Translations under genes and position numbers: made by a program | The notes under the pieces: model-generated | The model's database searches: none | Seen by the model: only the letters and a program-made list of their open reading frames with translations | What the model was told of the DNA's origin: nothing | Assembly: GCA_036555325.1 (NCBI GenBank) | Contig: DATBLQ010000028.1 | Coordinates: forward strand, 62,001 to 126,000 | Length of the DNA: 64,000 bases | Direction: 5' to 3' | From: DATBLQ01 sp036555325 | Lineage (GTDB): Bacteria; Pseudomonadota; Alphaproteobacteria; Rhizobiales; Aestuariivirgaceae | Part shown: positions 43,783 to 52,798 of the stretch, in pieces | Numbering within the stretch: the first letter of the stretch is position 1 | How the letters are laid out: each line of letters begins with the position of its first letter

Positions 43783-45006
43783 ATGACGATCGAAATCAAG
43801 GTGCCGGCTTTGGGCGAATCGGTCAGCGAGGCAACCATTGCCCGCTGGTTCAAGCAGCAAGGGGATACAGTAAAGGTCGATGAGCCCCTGGTGGAGCTTG
43901 AGACCGACAAGGTGACTATCGAAGTGCCGGCGCCGGCAGGAGGCGTTCTCCAAACGATCAGCGCGCAGTCGGGCGAAACGGTAAAGGTCGGCGCGGTGCT
44001 GGGAGCGATTGGAGATGGCAGCGGGGGCCGGCCGCAAACCTCCTCTGCGAGCGCGTCACCGGCGCGCGAGCCAGAGGCGCGCGTGCAAGCGGCTCCACCG
44101 CCCCTGTCACCGGCCGTTCGCAAGGCAGTAGAAGAGAAGAAGCTCGATCCGCAGAAGATCGAGGGAACGGGCAAGCAGGGCCGCATAACCAAAGGCGATG
44201 TGCTCGAGCAGGTCGCCAAGATGCCGGAGCCCGCGGCTCAGCCGAAGGCCGCTTCGACGCCAGCGGTGGCCAAGAGCGACATCCGTGTTCCCGAAGCGAC
44301 CAAGGATGGCGGGGAAGAGCGCGTGAAGCTGTCACGCTTGAGGCTCACTATCGCCAGGAGGCTCAAAGAGGCGCAAAACACGGCCGCAATGCTCACCACC
44401 TTCAACGAGGTGGATCTGCACCAGGTCATGGACCTTAGAACACAATACAAGGAGGTGTTCGAAAGAAAGCACGGTGTGAAGCTCGGCTTCATGGGCTTCT
44501 TCGTGAAGGCCGCGGTCCAGGCACTGAGGGAGATCCCCTCGATCAACGCCGAGCTCGATGGAGAGGACCTCGTCTACAAGAATTACTATCACATCGGCGT
44601 AGCGGTGGGGACCGACAAAGGGCTCGTGGTGCCGGTGGTGCGCTCCGCCGACCGACTGTCGCTCGCCGAAATCGAGCGGGAAGTTGCGGCTCTGGGCAAG
44701 AAGGCGCGCGAAGGATCGCTCAAGCTGGAGGAGCTGCAGGGAGGGACCTTCACGATATCCAACGGCGGGGTATACGGTTCGATGATGTCCACTCCGATAC
44801 TTAATGTTCCGCAATCGGGCATTCTCGGAATGCACAAGATACAAGATCGTCCGGTGGTGGCGGACGGGCAGATCGTGATCAGGCCGATGATGTATCTGGC
44901 GCTGACCTATGATCACCGCATTGTCGATGGAAAAGAGGCCGTGACATTCCTGGTAAGAGTGAAGGAGTCACTGGAGGATCCACAGCGACTGATCCTCGAA
45001 CTATAG
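43783..45006 (+). CDS. sucB: Dihydrolipoamide succinyltransferase (E2)
   Basis: Core of the 2-oxoglutarate dehydrogenase complex, 407 residues. One lipoyl domain (ETDKVTIEVPAPAGG, with the lipoylated lysine), an Ala/Pro linker, the E3-binding domain (SPAVRKAVEEKKLDP) and the catalytic domain ending with DHRIVDGKEAV. The ATG at 43783 gives the standard start MTIEIKVPALGESVSEA; a longer frame overlapping sucA is rejected. Confidence 0.97.
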   Translation: MTIEIKVPALGESVSEATIARWFKQQGDTVKVDEPLVELETDKVTIEVPAPAGGVLQTISAQSGETVKVGAVLGAIGDGSGGRPQTSSASASPAREPEARVQAAPPPLSPAVRKAVEEKKLDPQKIEGTGKQGRITKGDVLEQVAKMPEPAAQPKAASTPAVAKSDIRVPEATKDGGEERVKLSRLRLTIARRLKEAQNTAAMLTTFNEVDLHQVMDLRTQYKEVFERKHGVKLGFMGFFVKAAVQALREIPSINAELDGEDLVYKNYYHIGVAVGTDKGLVVPVVRSADRLSLAEIEREVAALGKKAREGSLKLEELQGGTFTISNGGVYGSMMSTPILNVPQSGILGMHKIQDRPVVADGQIVIRPMMYLALTYDHRIVDGKEAVTFLVRVKESLEDPQRLILEL

Positions 45007-45024
45007 ATTTGTGAGAGGCGAGCG

Positions 45025-45444
45025 ATGAGTGAGACGACACCGATCCAGGTCTACTTGACAGTCAAGGGAGGCGAATCGGCGATCGAGTTCTACAAGAAGG
45101 CGTTCGGCGCAAAAGAAGCCTATAAACAAAAAACCGACGATGGCGTACGTCTGTTGCATGCCAATCTGAACATGTTCGGTGGACAGGTCATGTTGTCGGA
45201 TGAATTCCCCGAGCATTCAGGGGACGTCGTCTCGCCGCTTTCTGCCGGCAAGGCAAGCGTGACTATCCACGTTAATCTCAAAGACGCAGCAAGCGTTGAC
45301 CAGACCATGGCGCAGGCGGCGAAGGCGGGGGCGATTATCACCATGCCGGTGGACAACATGTTCTGGGGAATGCGCTATGGCAGGGTGCGCGATCCATTTG
45401 GGCATGTTTGGTCCTTCGGAGCGCCGGCGGAAAAGCGGGAGTAG
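45025..45444 (+). CDS. VOC-family protein, PhnB-like
   Basis: 139 residues of the glyoxalase-fold PhnB-like group: VYLTVKGGESAIEFYKKAFG at the start and RDPFGHVWSFG at the end, both hallmarks. Function unknown. It sits inside the TCA operon between sucB (18 bases) and lpdA (11 bases), so it is probably co-transcribed with the 2-oxoglutarate dehydrogenase genes. This is the third VOC protein in 15 kb. Confidence 0.88.
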   Translation: MSETTPIQVYLTVKGGESAIEFYKKAFGAKEAYKQKTDDGVRLLHANLNMFGGQVMLSDEFPEHSGDVVSPLSAGKASVTIHVNLKDAASVDQTMAQAAKAGAIITMPVDNMFWGMRYGRVRDPFGHVWSFGAPAEKRE

Positions 45445-45455
45445 CGGCAGATAAG

Positions 45456-46856
45456 ATGGCGCAGTATGACCTTGTGGTGATCGGCACCGGGCCTGGCGGC
45501 TACGTGTGCGCAATTCGCGCGGCCCAGCTCGGCATGAAGGTGGCCGTGGTTGAGAAACGCAGCACGCACGGAGGAACATGCCTTAACATCGGCTGCATTC
45601 CCTCGAAGGCACTGCTGAATGCATCGGAAAAGCTGGTTGAAGCGCAGCATGTCTTCGCCAGGATGGGAATTTTGGTAGATGCACCGAGAGCCGATTTGCA
45701 AAAGATGATGTCGTTCAAACAGGAGACGATCGACAGCAATACCAAGGGAATCGACTTTCTGCTCAAGAAGAACAAAATCACCGCTTATGAGGGAACAGCG
45801 CACATCGCCAAGCCGGGTGAGGTCGAGGTGAACGGCAAAAGCGGCAAGCAGATGTTGCAGCCGACATCGACGGTCATCGCCACGGGTTCGGATTTCGCGA
45901 GGCTTAGCGGGGTTGCGATCGATGAGAAACGGATCGTCTCGTCAACCGGGGCGTTGAAGTTCGAAAAGGTTCCCCGGCATCTGGTGGTGGTCGGGGCGGG
46001 TGTGATCGGGCTTGAGCTCGGCTCGGTGTGGAGAAGGCTCGGGGCAGACGTCACGATCATAGAATTTCTCGACCGGATTCTTCCGGGAATGGACCTGGAG
46101 ATAGCGAGGCAGGCCCAGCGACTGCTTACCAGACAGGGGGTCCAATTCAAACTTGCCACGAAAGTGACTAGAGCGGAAACGCTCAGATCCTCGGTCGATG
46201 TCAGTCTTGAGCCAGTCGCGGGCGGCGCAAGTGAAAAACTTCAGGCCGATGCAGTCCTGATCGCCATCGGCCGCATTCCGTATACGGAGGGCCTTGGCCT
46301 CGAGGCGGTCGGAGTGAAGCGGGATGAGAAAGGACGGGTAATCGTCGATGACCGCTTCCGGACCAGCGTTTCCGGCATCCATGCGATCGGCGACGTCATC
46401 AGCGGCCCAATGCTTGCCCACAAGGCGGAAGAGGAAGGGATAGCGCTGGCGGAATTGCTGGCCGGTCAGGCAGGTCACGTGAACTATGATGTCATTCCCA
46501 CGGTCGTCTACACGACGCCGGAAATCGCGGCAGTGGGAAAGAGCGAAGATGAACTCAAGCAGCAGGGCGCAGCCTATAAGGCAGGCAAGTTTCAATTTCT
46601 CGCCAATGCGCGGGCGAAGGCGAACATCTCAAGCGACGGTTTCGTGAAGGTGCTGGCGGATGAGAGAACCGACCGATTGCTCGGCGTCCATATCCTAGGA
46701 CCGATGGCGGGGGAGCTTATCCATGAATGCGCGGTGGTGATGGAGTTCGGCGGGTCGGCGGAAGATCTCGCGCGCACCTGTCATGCGCATCCGACGTTCT
46801 CGGAGGCGGTGAAGGAAGCAGCCTTGGCGGTGGAGAGTCGACCAATTCATTCCTAG
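45456..46856 (+). CDS. lpdA: Dihydrolipoamide dehydrogenase (E3)
   Basis: Flavoprotein that reoxidises lipoamide, 466 residues. FAD motif VVIGTGPGGYVCAIRAAQLG, redox-active disulfide in GGTCLNIGCIPSK, NAD-binding VVVGAGVIGLELGSVW and the C-terminal HAHPTFSEAVKEA with the catalytic His-Glu pair. The ATG at 45456 was chosen over an upstream in-frame start inside the VOC gene. It completes the operon mdh-sucCDAB-lpdA. Confidence 0.97.
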   Translation: MAQYDLVVIGTGPGGYVCAIRAAQLGMKVAVVEKRSTHGGTCLNIGCIPSKALLNASEKLVEAQHVFARMGILVDAPRADLQKMMSFKQETIDSNTKGIDFLLKKNKITAYEGTAHIAKPGEVEVNGKSGKQMLQPTSTVIATGSDFARLSGVAIDEKRIVSSTGALKFEKVPRHLVVVGAGVIGLELGSVWRRLGADVTIIEFLDRILPGMDLEIARQAQRLLTRQGVQFKLATKVTRAETLRSSVDVSLEPVAGGASEKLQADAVLIAIGRIPYTEGLGLEAVGVKRDEKGRVIVDDRFRTSVSGIHAIGDVISGPMLAHKAEEEGIALAELLAGQAGHVNYDVIPTVVYTTPEIAAVGKSEDELKQQGAAYKAGKFQFLANARAKANISSDGFVKVLADERTDRLLGVHILGPMAGELIHECAVVMEFGGSAEDLARTCHAHPTFSEAVKEAALAVESRPIHS

Positions 46857-46931
46857 GGCGAAGGGCTTGGTTATGCCTGTGCGCTCGGCGCCTGAGGCAG
46901 CGGTCGTTGCGACAAGGGATAAGAGGGCAAT

Positions 46932-47930
46932 GTGACGAAATCGCTGGTAACGGGAGGAAGCGGCTTCATCGGTCGACATCTCGTTGAGGCGCTTTCGGCC
47001 CACGGCGATAGCGTACGCATATTCGATCAGGCAATTCCCGCCGCAAGCGCAGGGTCAGCCGAATTCGTGCAAGGTTCGATACTGGATCGAGCGAGTCTTA
47101 TCGCCGCGCTCAAAGGGGTGAATTGCGTCTATCACCTGGCGGGCATCGCGCATCTATGGTGCCGGCAGGTTGGCGATTTCGACTCGGTGAACCGGGTGGG
47201 AACGGAAACATTACTTTCCGCAGCGGCAGAGACAGGGGTTGCCCGTGTCGTGCACTGTTCAACCGAGGCCGTTCTGCTGCCGCCACAACGGTCAGCCGAG
47301 CCGATTGATGAGACGGTCTCGTTGCAGCTTTCCGACATGGCGGGACCCTACACGCGATCGAAATTCGCAGCAGAGCAGGCAGCATTGACAGCGGCTCGAT
47401 CGGGGCAGCCAGTGGTGGTGGTCAATCCCACCCTTCCCATAGGATCGGGCGATTACAATCTGACACCGCCCACGGCCATGCTGGCGCGCTTGCTTGGCGG
47501 GCAGCTCTCGGTGTCCATGGATTGCGTTCTCAATCTCGCCGATGTGCGGGACATGGCGAAAGGGTTCATTCGTGCAGCAGAACACGGTCGCGTTGGGGAA
47601 CGGTACATACTGGGCGGGACCAACATGTCGATGCGGGACCTGCACGCCCTACTTCAGCGGCTCAGCGGAAAAAGGCCGGCGAGGTTCTGGATCCCGTCAC
47701 TGCCGGCGTTGGCAGCCGGTGCGGCATGCGAGTGGGTGGCGAATACCGTCACGCATAAGATGCCGGCCGCAACCATCGAGGGAGTGCAGTTGGCGCTTCG
47801 CTCGCGGCCGATCGATACCAGCAAGGCCCGAAACGAGCTCGGCACCAGTGTACGGCCCATCGAACAGTCGCTGGCAGAGTCCGTGGAGTGGATTGCCGCA
47901 AAAGCGAAAATCGCGAGCAGAGCGAATTAG
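46932..47930 (+). CDS. hpnA: Hopanoid-associated sugar epimerase HpnA-like SDR
   Basis: Extended short-chain dehydrogenase/epimerase of 332 residues: SLVTGGSGFIGRHLVEAL (NAD binding), YHLAGIAHLW, and the catalytic YTRSK (Tyr-x3-Lys). A GTG start at 46932 follows AGAGGG. By sequence alone it is a general NAD-dependent epimerase; its position ahead of dxs, ispH and hpnH supports HpnA, an epimerase associated with hopanoid head-group formation whose precise step is uncertain. lpdA lies 75 bases upstream. Confidence 0.75.
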   Translation: MTKSLVTGGSGFIGRHLVEALSAHGDSVRIFDQAIPAASAGSAEFVQGSILDRASLIAALKGVNCVYHLAGIAHLWCRQVGDFDSVNRVGTETLLSAAAETGVARVVHCSTEAVLLPPQRSAEPIDETVSLQLSDMAGPYTRSKFAAEQAALTAARSGQPVVVVNPTLPIGSGDYNLTPPTAMLARLLGGQLSVSMDCVLNLADVRDMAKGFIRAAEHGRVGERYILGGTNMSMRDLHALLQRLSGKRPARFWIPSLPALAAGAACEWVANTVTHKMPAATIEGVQLALRSRPIDTSKARNELGTSVRPIEQSLAESVEWIAAKAKIASRAN

Positions 47931-47994
47931 CGGCCTGTGCCGCGGTTAACTGTATATTGTGAACTTTCTCTCAACTCATGCGGGCCGGAGCCAG

Positions 47995-48019
47995 GGAACT
48001 ACAAATTCCGGAACGTGTT
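47995..48019 (+). promoter_or_regulatory. Possible EcfG-type (general stress) promoter of dxs
   Basis: GGAAC at 47995-47999 and GTT at 48017-48019, separated by 17 bases, resemble the GGAAC-N16/17-(C)GTT promoter of the alphaproteobacterial general-stress sigma factor; the base before GTT is T instead of the favoured C. It lies about 70 bases ahead of the dxs ATG in the 159-base hpnA-dxs gap. Confidence 0.3.
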
Positions 48020-48089
48020 TCATTAAATTGCCTTGTTGGCTTGCTTTCACTTGCTGCAATGTCTCCCCATAAAGCCGGTGAGTTGCGTA

Positions 48090-49988
48090 ATGCTTGACGC
48101 GATACAGTACCCTGCAGACGTTAGAAACCTCGATCAAAGCCAGTTGAGAGAATTGGCCGATGAGCTGCGCGCGGAGACGATAAAGGTCGTTTCGGTCACG
48201 GGCGGTCACCTAGGTGCAGGTCTTGGCGTGGTCGAGCTTACGGTCGCGCTTCACCATGTATTCGACACACCGCGCGATCGACTGATCTGGGATGTCGGCC
48301 ATCAGGCCTATCCGCATAAAATCCTAACGGGCAGACGCGAGCGGATGCGCAGCTTGCGGCAGGGCGGAGGGCTTTCCGGCTTCACCAAACGCGCCGAAAG
48401 CGAATATGACCCGTTCGGCGCGGCGCATGCATCGACATCAATATCGGCGGGGCTGGGGATGGCGGTGGCGCGCGATCTCGACCAAAAGCCGCACAATATC
48501 GTTTGCGTCATTGGCGATGGAGCGATGTCGGCAGGAATGGCTTATGAGGCGCTGAACAATGCAGGTGCGATGGATTCGCGGCTGATTGTCATTCTCAATG
48601 ACAATGACATGTCGATTGCGCCGCCGGTCGGTGCAATGTCGGCATATCTCGCCAGACTGGTTTCAAGCCGGACCTACCGGATGCTGCGCCGGCTGGGGAG
48701 AAACCTCGCAAAACATCTGCCCAAATATTTCGAAGAGCGCGTGACAAACATTGAAAAATTTGCGCGAGGGTTCTGGACCGGCGGCACGTTATTCGAGGAG
48801 TTGGGGTTTTTCTATGTGGGTCCGGTAGACGGCCACAATCTCGATCACCTCCTGCCGGTGCTTAAGAACGTGCGGGATGCCCGAAACGGGCCGTTTCTGG
48901 TGCACGTCGTTACGCAGAAGGGCAAAGGCTATCCGCCAGCCGAGGCCTCGGGCGACAAATATCACGGTGTCGTCAAGTTCGACATTGCGACCGGCGCCCA
49001 GGTCAAGGGCTCGTCAAGCCTTCCCTCCTATACCAAGGTGTTCGGCCAAAGCCTGATCAAGGAGGCGCGCAAGGACAAGCGCATCGTCGCCATAACCGCG
49101 GCAATGCCATCAGGCACCGGCCTTGACATGTTCGCGAAGGAATTTCCCTCGCGAACATTCGATGTGGGCATCGCCGAGCAGCATGCCGTCACCTTCGCGG
49201 GTGGGCTTGCGGCAGAGGGCTACAAGCCATTTGCGGCCATCTATTCAACTTTTTTGCAACGGGCGTACGACCAAATCGTTCATGATATTGCGATCCAGAG
49301 CCTTCCGGTTCGCTTTGCGATCGATCGCGCCGGCCTGGTTGGCGCGGATGGGCCTACCCATGCCGGGGCTTTCGACGTTGCCTATCTCGGCTGCCTGCCG
49401 GGCTTTGTCGTAATGGCGGCGGCGGATGAAGCGGAGCTTGTTCATATGGTGGCCACGGCAGCGGCAATCGACGATCGACCAAGCGCGTTGCGCTATCCGC
49501 GTGGGGAGGGAACGGGTGTCGAATTGCCGGCGGATGGAAAACCTCTGGAGATCGGCAAGGGCCGCATCATTCGCGAAGGCACCAGAGTAGCGCTTTTATC
49601 CTTCGGAGCACGCCTCGGCCAGTGTCTGAAAGCCGCCGATGAACTGAGGGCGCACGGGCTTTCCACGACGGTGGCCGATGCGCGCTTTGCCAAGCCGCTT
49701 GATGTGGCGCTGGTGCTGCGCCTGGCACGGGAACATGAAGTGCTCATCACCATCGAGGAAGGCTCGATCGGCGGTTTTGGCTCGCATGTGCTACATAGCC
49801 TTGCAGAGCACGGCATGCTCGATCGCGGGCTCAAGGTTCGATCAATGGTCTTGCCGGACGTATTCATCGATCAGGATACACCGGAGCGCATGTATGCCTT
49901 TGCCCGCCTCGATGCAGCGAGCATCACAGCGAAGGTGAAAGCGGCGCTCGGGGCTCCTGCGACTCTTAAGGGAGAGCAAGTCGCATGA
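48090..49988 (+). CDS. dxs: 1-deoxy-D-xylulose-5-phosphate synthase
   Basis: First enzyme of the MEP isoprenoid pathway; joins pyruvate and glyceraldehyde-3-phosphate. The 632-residue TPP enzyme has GGHLGAGLGVVELTVALH, the TPP motif GDGAMSAGMAYEALNNAG, FAGGLAAEGYKPF and DRAGLVGADGPTHAG. ATG 48090 gives the family start (MLDAIQYPADVRNL). The stop overlaps the ispH start by four bases. Its place in an hpn locus suggests it feeds hopanoid synthesis. Confidence 0.95.
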   Translation: MLDAIQYPADVRNLDQSQLRELADELRAETIKVVSVTGGHLGAGLGVVELTVALHHVFDTPRDRLIWDVGHQAYPHKILTGRRERMRSLRQGGGLSGFTKRAESEYDPFGAAHASTSISAGLGMAVARDLDQKPHNIVCVIGDGAMSAGMAYEALNNAGAMDSRLIVILNDNDMSIAPPVGAMSAYLARLVSSRTYRMLRRLGRNLAKHLPKYFEERVTNIEKFARGFWTGGTLFEELGFFYVGPVDGHNLDHLLPVLKNVRDARNGPFLVHVVTQKGKGYPPAEASGDKYHGVVKFDIATGAQVKGSSSLPSYTKVFGQSLIKEARKDKRIVAITAAMPSGTGLDMFAKEFPSRTFDVGIAEQHAVTFAGGLAAEGYKPFAAIYSTFLQRAYDQIVHDIAIQSLPVRFAIDRAGLVGADGPTHAGAFDVAYLGCLPGFVVMAAADEAELVHMVATAAAIDDRPSALRYPRGEGTGVELPADGKPLEIGKGRIIREGTRVALLSFGARLGQCLKAADELRAHGLSTTVADARFAKPLDVALVLRLAREHEVLITIEEGSIGGFGSHVLHSLAEHGMLDRGLKVRSMVLPDVFIDQDTPERMYAFARLDAASITAKVKAALGAPATLKGEQVA

Positions 49989-50977
49989 GCGCGGGCATCC
50001 AGATGACGAACTCGCCGGGGGTAGCGGCCGAGGCGGCAGGTGCAAACTTCAAAGTCATTCTGTCTCAGCCGAGGGGCTTCTGTGCAGGCGTTGTCCGGGC
50101 GATAGAGATCGTCGAGCGGGCGCTCAAGAAATATGGTCCGCCGGTCTATGTGCGCCATGAGATCGTGCACAATCGGCACGTGGTTGAAAAGCTCAAGGCG
50201 AAGGGGGCTCATTTCGTCGAGAATCTGGATGAGATTCCTCCCGGTGCAGTTACCATTTTCAGCGCGCATGGAGTGCCGAAGGTTGTCGTCGATGAAGCGA
50301 TCGACCGGAACCTTCCGGTGCTCGATGCGACATGTCCTCTCGTCACCAAGGTCCACAACGAAGCGCGACGCTACGTGGCGCGCGGCCGGACCTTGATCCT
50401 CATTGGGCACGCCGGACATCCAGAGGTCGAAGGGACAATGGGGCAAGTCCCCTCGCCAGTACGCCTCGTTCAAACGGAAAGCGACGTGGACCTGCTGGAC
50501 CTGCCGACGGATGCGCCGGTAGCGTATGTGACACAAACGACGCTGAGCATCGATGATACCCGCGGCATCATCGCAGCGCTGCAGCGACGATTCAGCGATA
50601 TCGTAGGTCCGGACACACGCGACATCTGCTATGCCACGCAGAATCGGCAGACTGCAGTTCGCGAACTGAGCAAGCTCGTCGATGTCATCCTCGTGGTGGG
50701 AGCGAAGAACAGCTCGAACTCCAACCGGTTACGCGAGATCGGCGAGGAGGCCGGCATCCCGTCGTATCTTATCGCCGATGGCAGCGAGCTCGATGCAAGC
50801 TGGATGAAAGGCATGCGGACGATCGGGATAACTGCGGGCGCTTCTGCGCCGGAAGTGCTGGTGGAGGACGTCATCGCGGCACTTAAGCGCATCAAGCCGG
50901 TTGAGATATCTACGCTTGCCGGGCGGGAGGAGAACCTCGAGTTCCGCCTGCCTGGTCAACTGGCCGACGTCGGATAG
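49985..50977 (+). CDS. ispH: 4-hydroxy-3-methylbut-2-enyl diphosphate reductase
   Basis: Last enzyme of the MEP pathway, yielding IPP and DMAPP. In 330 residues the three cluster-binding cysteines are visible in RGFCAGVVRAI, DATCPLVTKVH and the C-terminal GASAPEVLV-preceding region around DICYATQNRQ. HEIVHNRHVVEKL is also conserved. Translationally coupled to dxs; hpnH follows after 42 bases. Confidence 0.95.
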   Translation: MSAGIQMTNSPGVAAEAAGANFKVILSQPRGFCAGVVRAIEIVERALKKYGPPVYVRHEIVHNRHVVEKLKAKGAHFVENLDEIPPGAVTIFSAHGVPKVVVDEAIDRNLPVLDATCPLVTKVHNEARRYVARGRTLILIGHAGHPEVEGTMGQVPSPVRLVQTESDVDLLDLPTDAPVAYVTQTTLSIDDTRGIIAALQRRFSDIVGPDTRDICYATQNRQTAVRELSKLVDVILVVGAKNSSNSNRLREIGEEAGIPSYLIADGSELDASWMKGMRTIGITAGASAPEVLVEDVIAALKRIKPVEISTLAGREENLEFRLPGQLADVG

Positions 50978-51019
50978 ATGGCCGCAGCTTGAGCGGCAAG
51001 GTGAACAAGGAGTTTCGCG

Positions 51020-52168
51020 GTGGGAATCCCAATAACGCAAAAACTGAAGGTGGGCAGTTATGTGCTTCGGCAGCGGCTCGCCGGCCGCCAACGCTATCCG
51101 TTAGTGCTCATGCTGGAGCCTCTGTTCCGCTGCAACCTTGCATGCGCTGGATGCGGAAAAATCGACTATCCCGATGAGATCCTAAATCAGCGGCTGTCGC
51201 TCGGCGACTGCCTGAAGGCGGTAGACGAGTGCGGTGCGCCGGTGGTTTCGATCGCCGGCGGGGAGCCTCTACTCCACAAAGAATTGCCGCAAATCGTCAA
51301 AGGGATCATCGCGCGACGCAAGTTCGTCTATCTGTGCACGAATGCGCTCTTGATGGAAAAGAAGCTCGATCAGTATGAGCCGGGGCGGTTCTTCGTCTGG
51401 TCGGTTCATCTTGACGGGAATGCGGAAATGCATGATCGCTCGGTTTGTCAATCGGGTGTCTATGAGCGTGCGGTTTCAGCAATCAAGGCGGCCAAGCGGC
51501 GTGGTTTTCGAGTGAACATCAATTGCACATTGTTCAACAATGCTGAGCCCGAGCAGGTGGCGAATTTCTTCGACAGCACGTGCGAGCTTGGCATCGACGG
51601 CATCACCGTATCGCCCGGGTATGCCTATGAGCGGGCACCCGATCAGCAGCATTTTCTCAATCGGGAGAAAACCAAACAGCTGTTTCGCGAAATTCTTCGC
51701 CGCGGCCGCAATGGCCGGGCGTGGTCGTTCAGCCAATCAAGCCTGTTCCTAGATTTTCTGGCAGGCAACCAAAGTTATCATTGCACCCCGTGGGGAAATC
51801 CGACACGCACGGTGTTCGGCTGGCAGAGACCCTGCTACCTCTTGGGCGAGGGCTATGCCGCCACCTTCCGTGAGTTGATGGAAGAAACCAATTGGGATGC
51901 CTATGGGACGGGCAACTACGAAAAGTGCGCAGACTGCATGGTGCACAGCGGTTACGAAGCAAGCGCGGTTGCAGACGCAATCGCGCATCCGCTCAAGGCC
52001 CTGGGGGTCAGTCTCAAGGGCGCGCGCACCGAAGGGCCAATGGCGCCAGAAATTCCACTCAGCGGCCAGCGGCCAGCCGAGTTCCTCTTCGCCCGCCACG
52101 TTGCCCTAAAGCAGGCCGAAGTCCGGGAAGCCCAGTCCCGCGCCAAGCAGGCGGCGGCCGCGCGATAG
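51020..52168 (+). CDS. hpnH: Adenosyl-hopene transferase HpnH (radical SAM)
   Basis: Adds 5'-deoxyadenosine to diploptene to make adenosylhopane, the first step to extended C35 hopanoids. The 382-residue protein has the radical SAM cluster motif FRCNLACAGCGK (CxxxCxxC), the glycine-rich AGGEPLLHKELPQI, and the family C-terminus. Start is a GTG with GGAG seven bases ahead. Its final 63 bases overlap the 3' end of hpnG on the other strand. Confidence 0.94.
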   Translation: MGIPITQKLKVGSYVLRQRLAGRQRYPLVLMLEPLFRCNLACAGCGKIDYPDEILNQRLSLGDCLKAVDECGAPVVSIAGGEPLLHKELPQIVKGIIARRKFVYLCTNALLMEKKLDQYEPGRFFVWSVHLDGNAEMHDRSVCQSGVYERAVSAIKAAKRRGFRVNINCTLFNNAEPEQVANFFDSTCELGIDGITVSPGYAYERAPDQQHFLNREKTKQLFREILRRGRNGRAWSFSQSSLFLDFLAGNQSYHCTPWGNPTRTVFGWQRPCYLLGEGYAATFRELMEETNWDAYGTGNYEKCADCMVHSGYEASAVADAIAHPLKALGVSLKGARTEGPMAPEIPLSGQRPAEFLFARHVALKQAEVREAQSRAKQAAAAR

Positions 52169-52798
52169 GGCGCGTCTGGCCGCATGGGCGTCGAGGGCTA
52201 AGCGCAACAACGTCGGCAATTGTGACGGCGATTGCGCTAGGGAAACGAGCATGGCCTTGATGTCGAGCGCCCCATAAGGACCTGAAGCAGCGAGCGCGGC
52301 GGGGGGCAGGGTTCGGTCGGCCGGATCGAGGATCACCCGGCAAGCGGCGAAGGGCAGCGCGTGGTCGGCGGCAACCGCCGCTGCGACATGGGACTCCATA
52401 TCTGCCGCCGCTGCCCGCCATTGCTGGCCGACAGACCGCTTGGCCAAAGGTGTGGCCAAAGGCACATCCACGCCTGCTATCTCGACTTCGGTAGCTCCAG
52501 GCAGACAATTCAGCAGATTGCGTGACCAGGACGAATGGGTTCCGTAGCGCTTTCCACGGGAGATGATTGCGCTGGCGACGACCCAGCAACCGGGCGTCAG
52601 AGCGGGATCGAGCCCGGCCGCAGTGCCGAAGCTCAAGATGCCGCTTACGTCTCTCCTCACCTTCTCGTTGAGTGCCTCCTCCAAGGCCTGCGGGCGTGAG
52701 GTGCAGACGACGGTGACGCCTTCACCTTCAGCAATCCGTGCCTCGAAGGCCAGGCCCGTTACCGCGACTACGGGAGCGATGGGTGCGATGGTGTTCAC
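52106..52798 (-). CDS. hpnG: Adenosylhopane nucleosidase HpnG (phosphorylase family)
   Basis: Removes adenine from adenosylhopane to give ribosylhopane. The 230-residue nucleoside-phosphorylase-like protein has SFGTAAGLDPALTPGCWVV and DMESHVAAAVAADHALPF (the purine/ribose-binding Met-Glu). The start is taken as a GTG at 52798 which overlaps the shc stop by four bases (GTGA); a longer frame inside shc is rejected. Substrate assignment depends on the hpn context. Confidence 0.88.
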   Translation of the reverse strand: MNTIAPIAPVVAVTGLAFEARIAEGEGVTVVCTSRPQALEEALNEKVRRDVSGILSFGTAAGLDPALTPGCWVVASAIISRGKRYGTHSSWSRNLLNCLPGATEVEIAGVDVPLATPLAKRSVGQQWRAAAADMESHVAAAVAADHALPFAACRVILDPADRTLPPAALAASGPYGALDIKAMLVSLAQSPSQLPTLLRLALDAHAARRALSRGRRLLGAGLGFPDFGLL

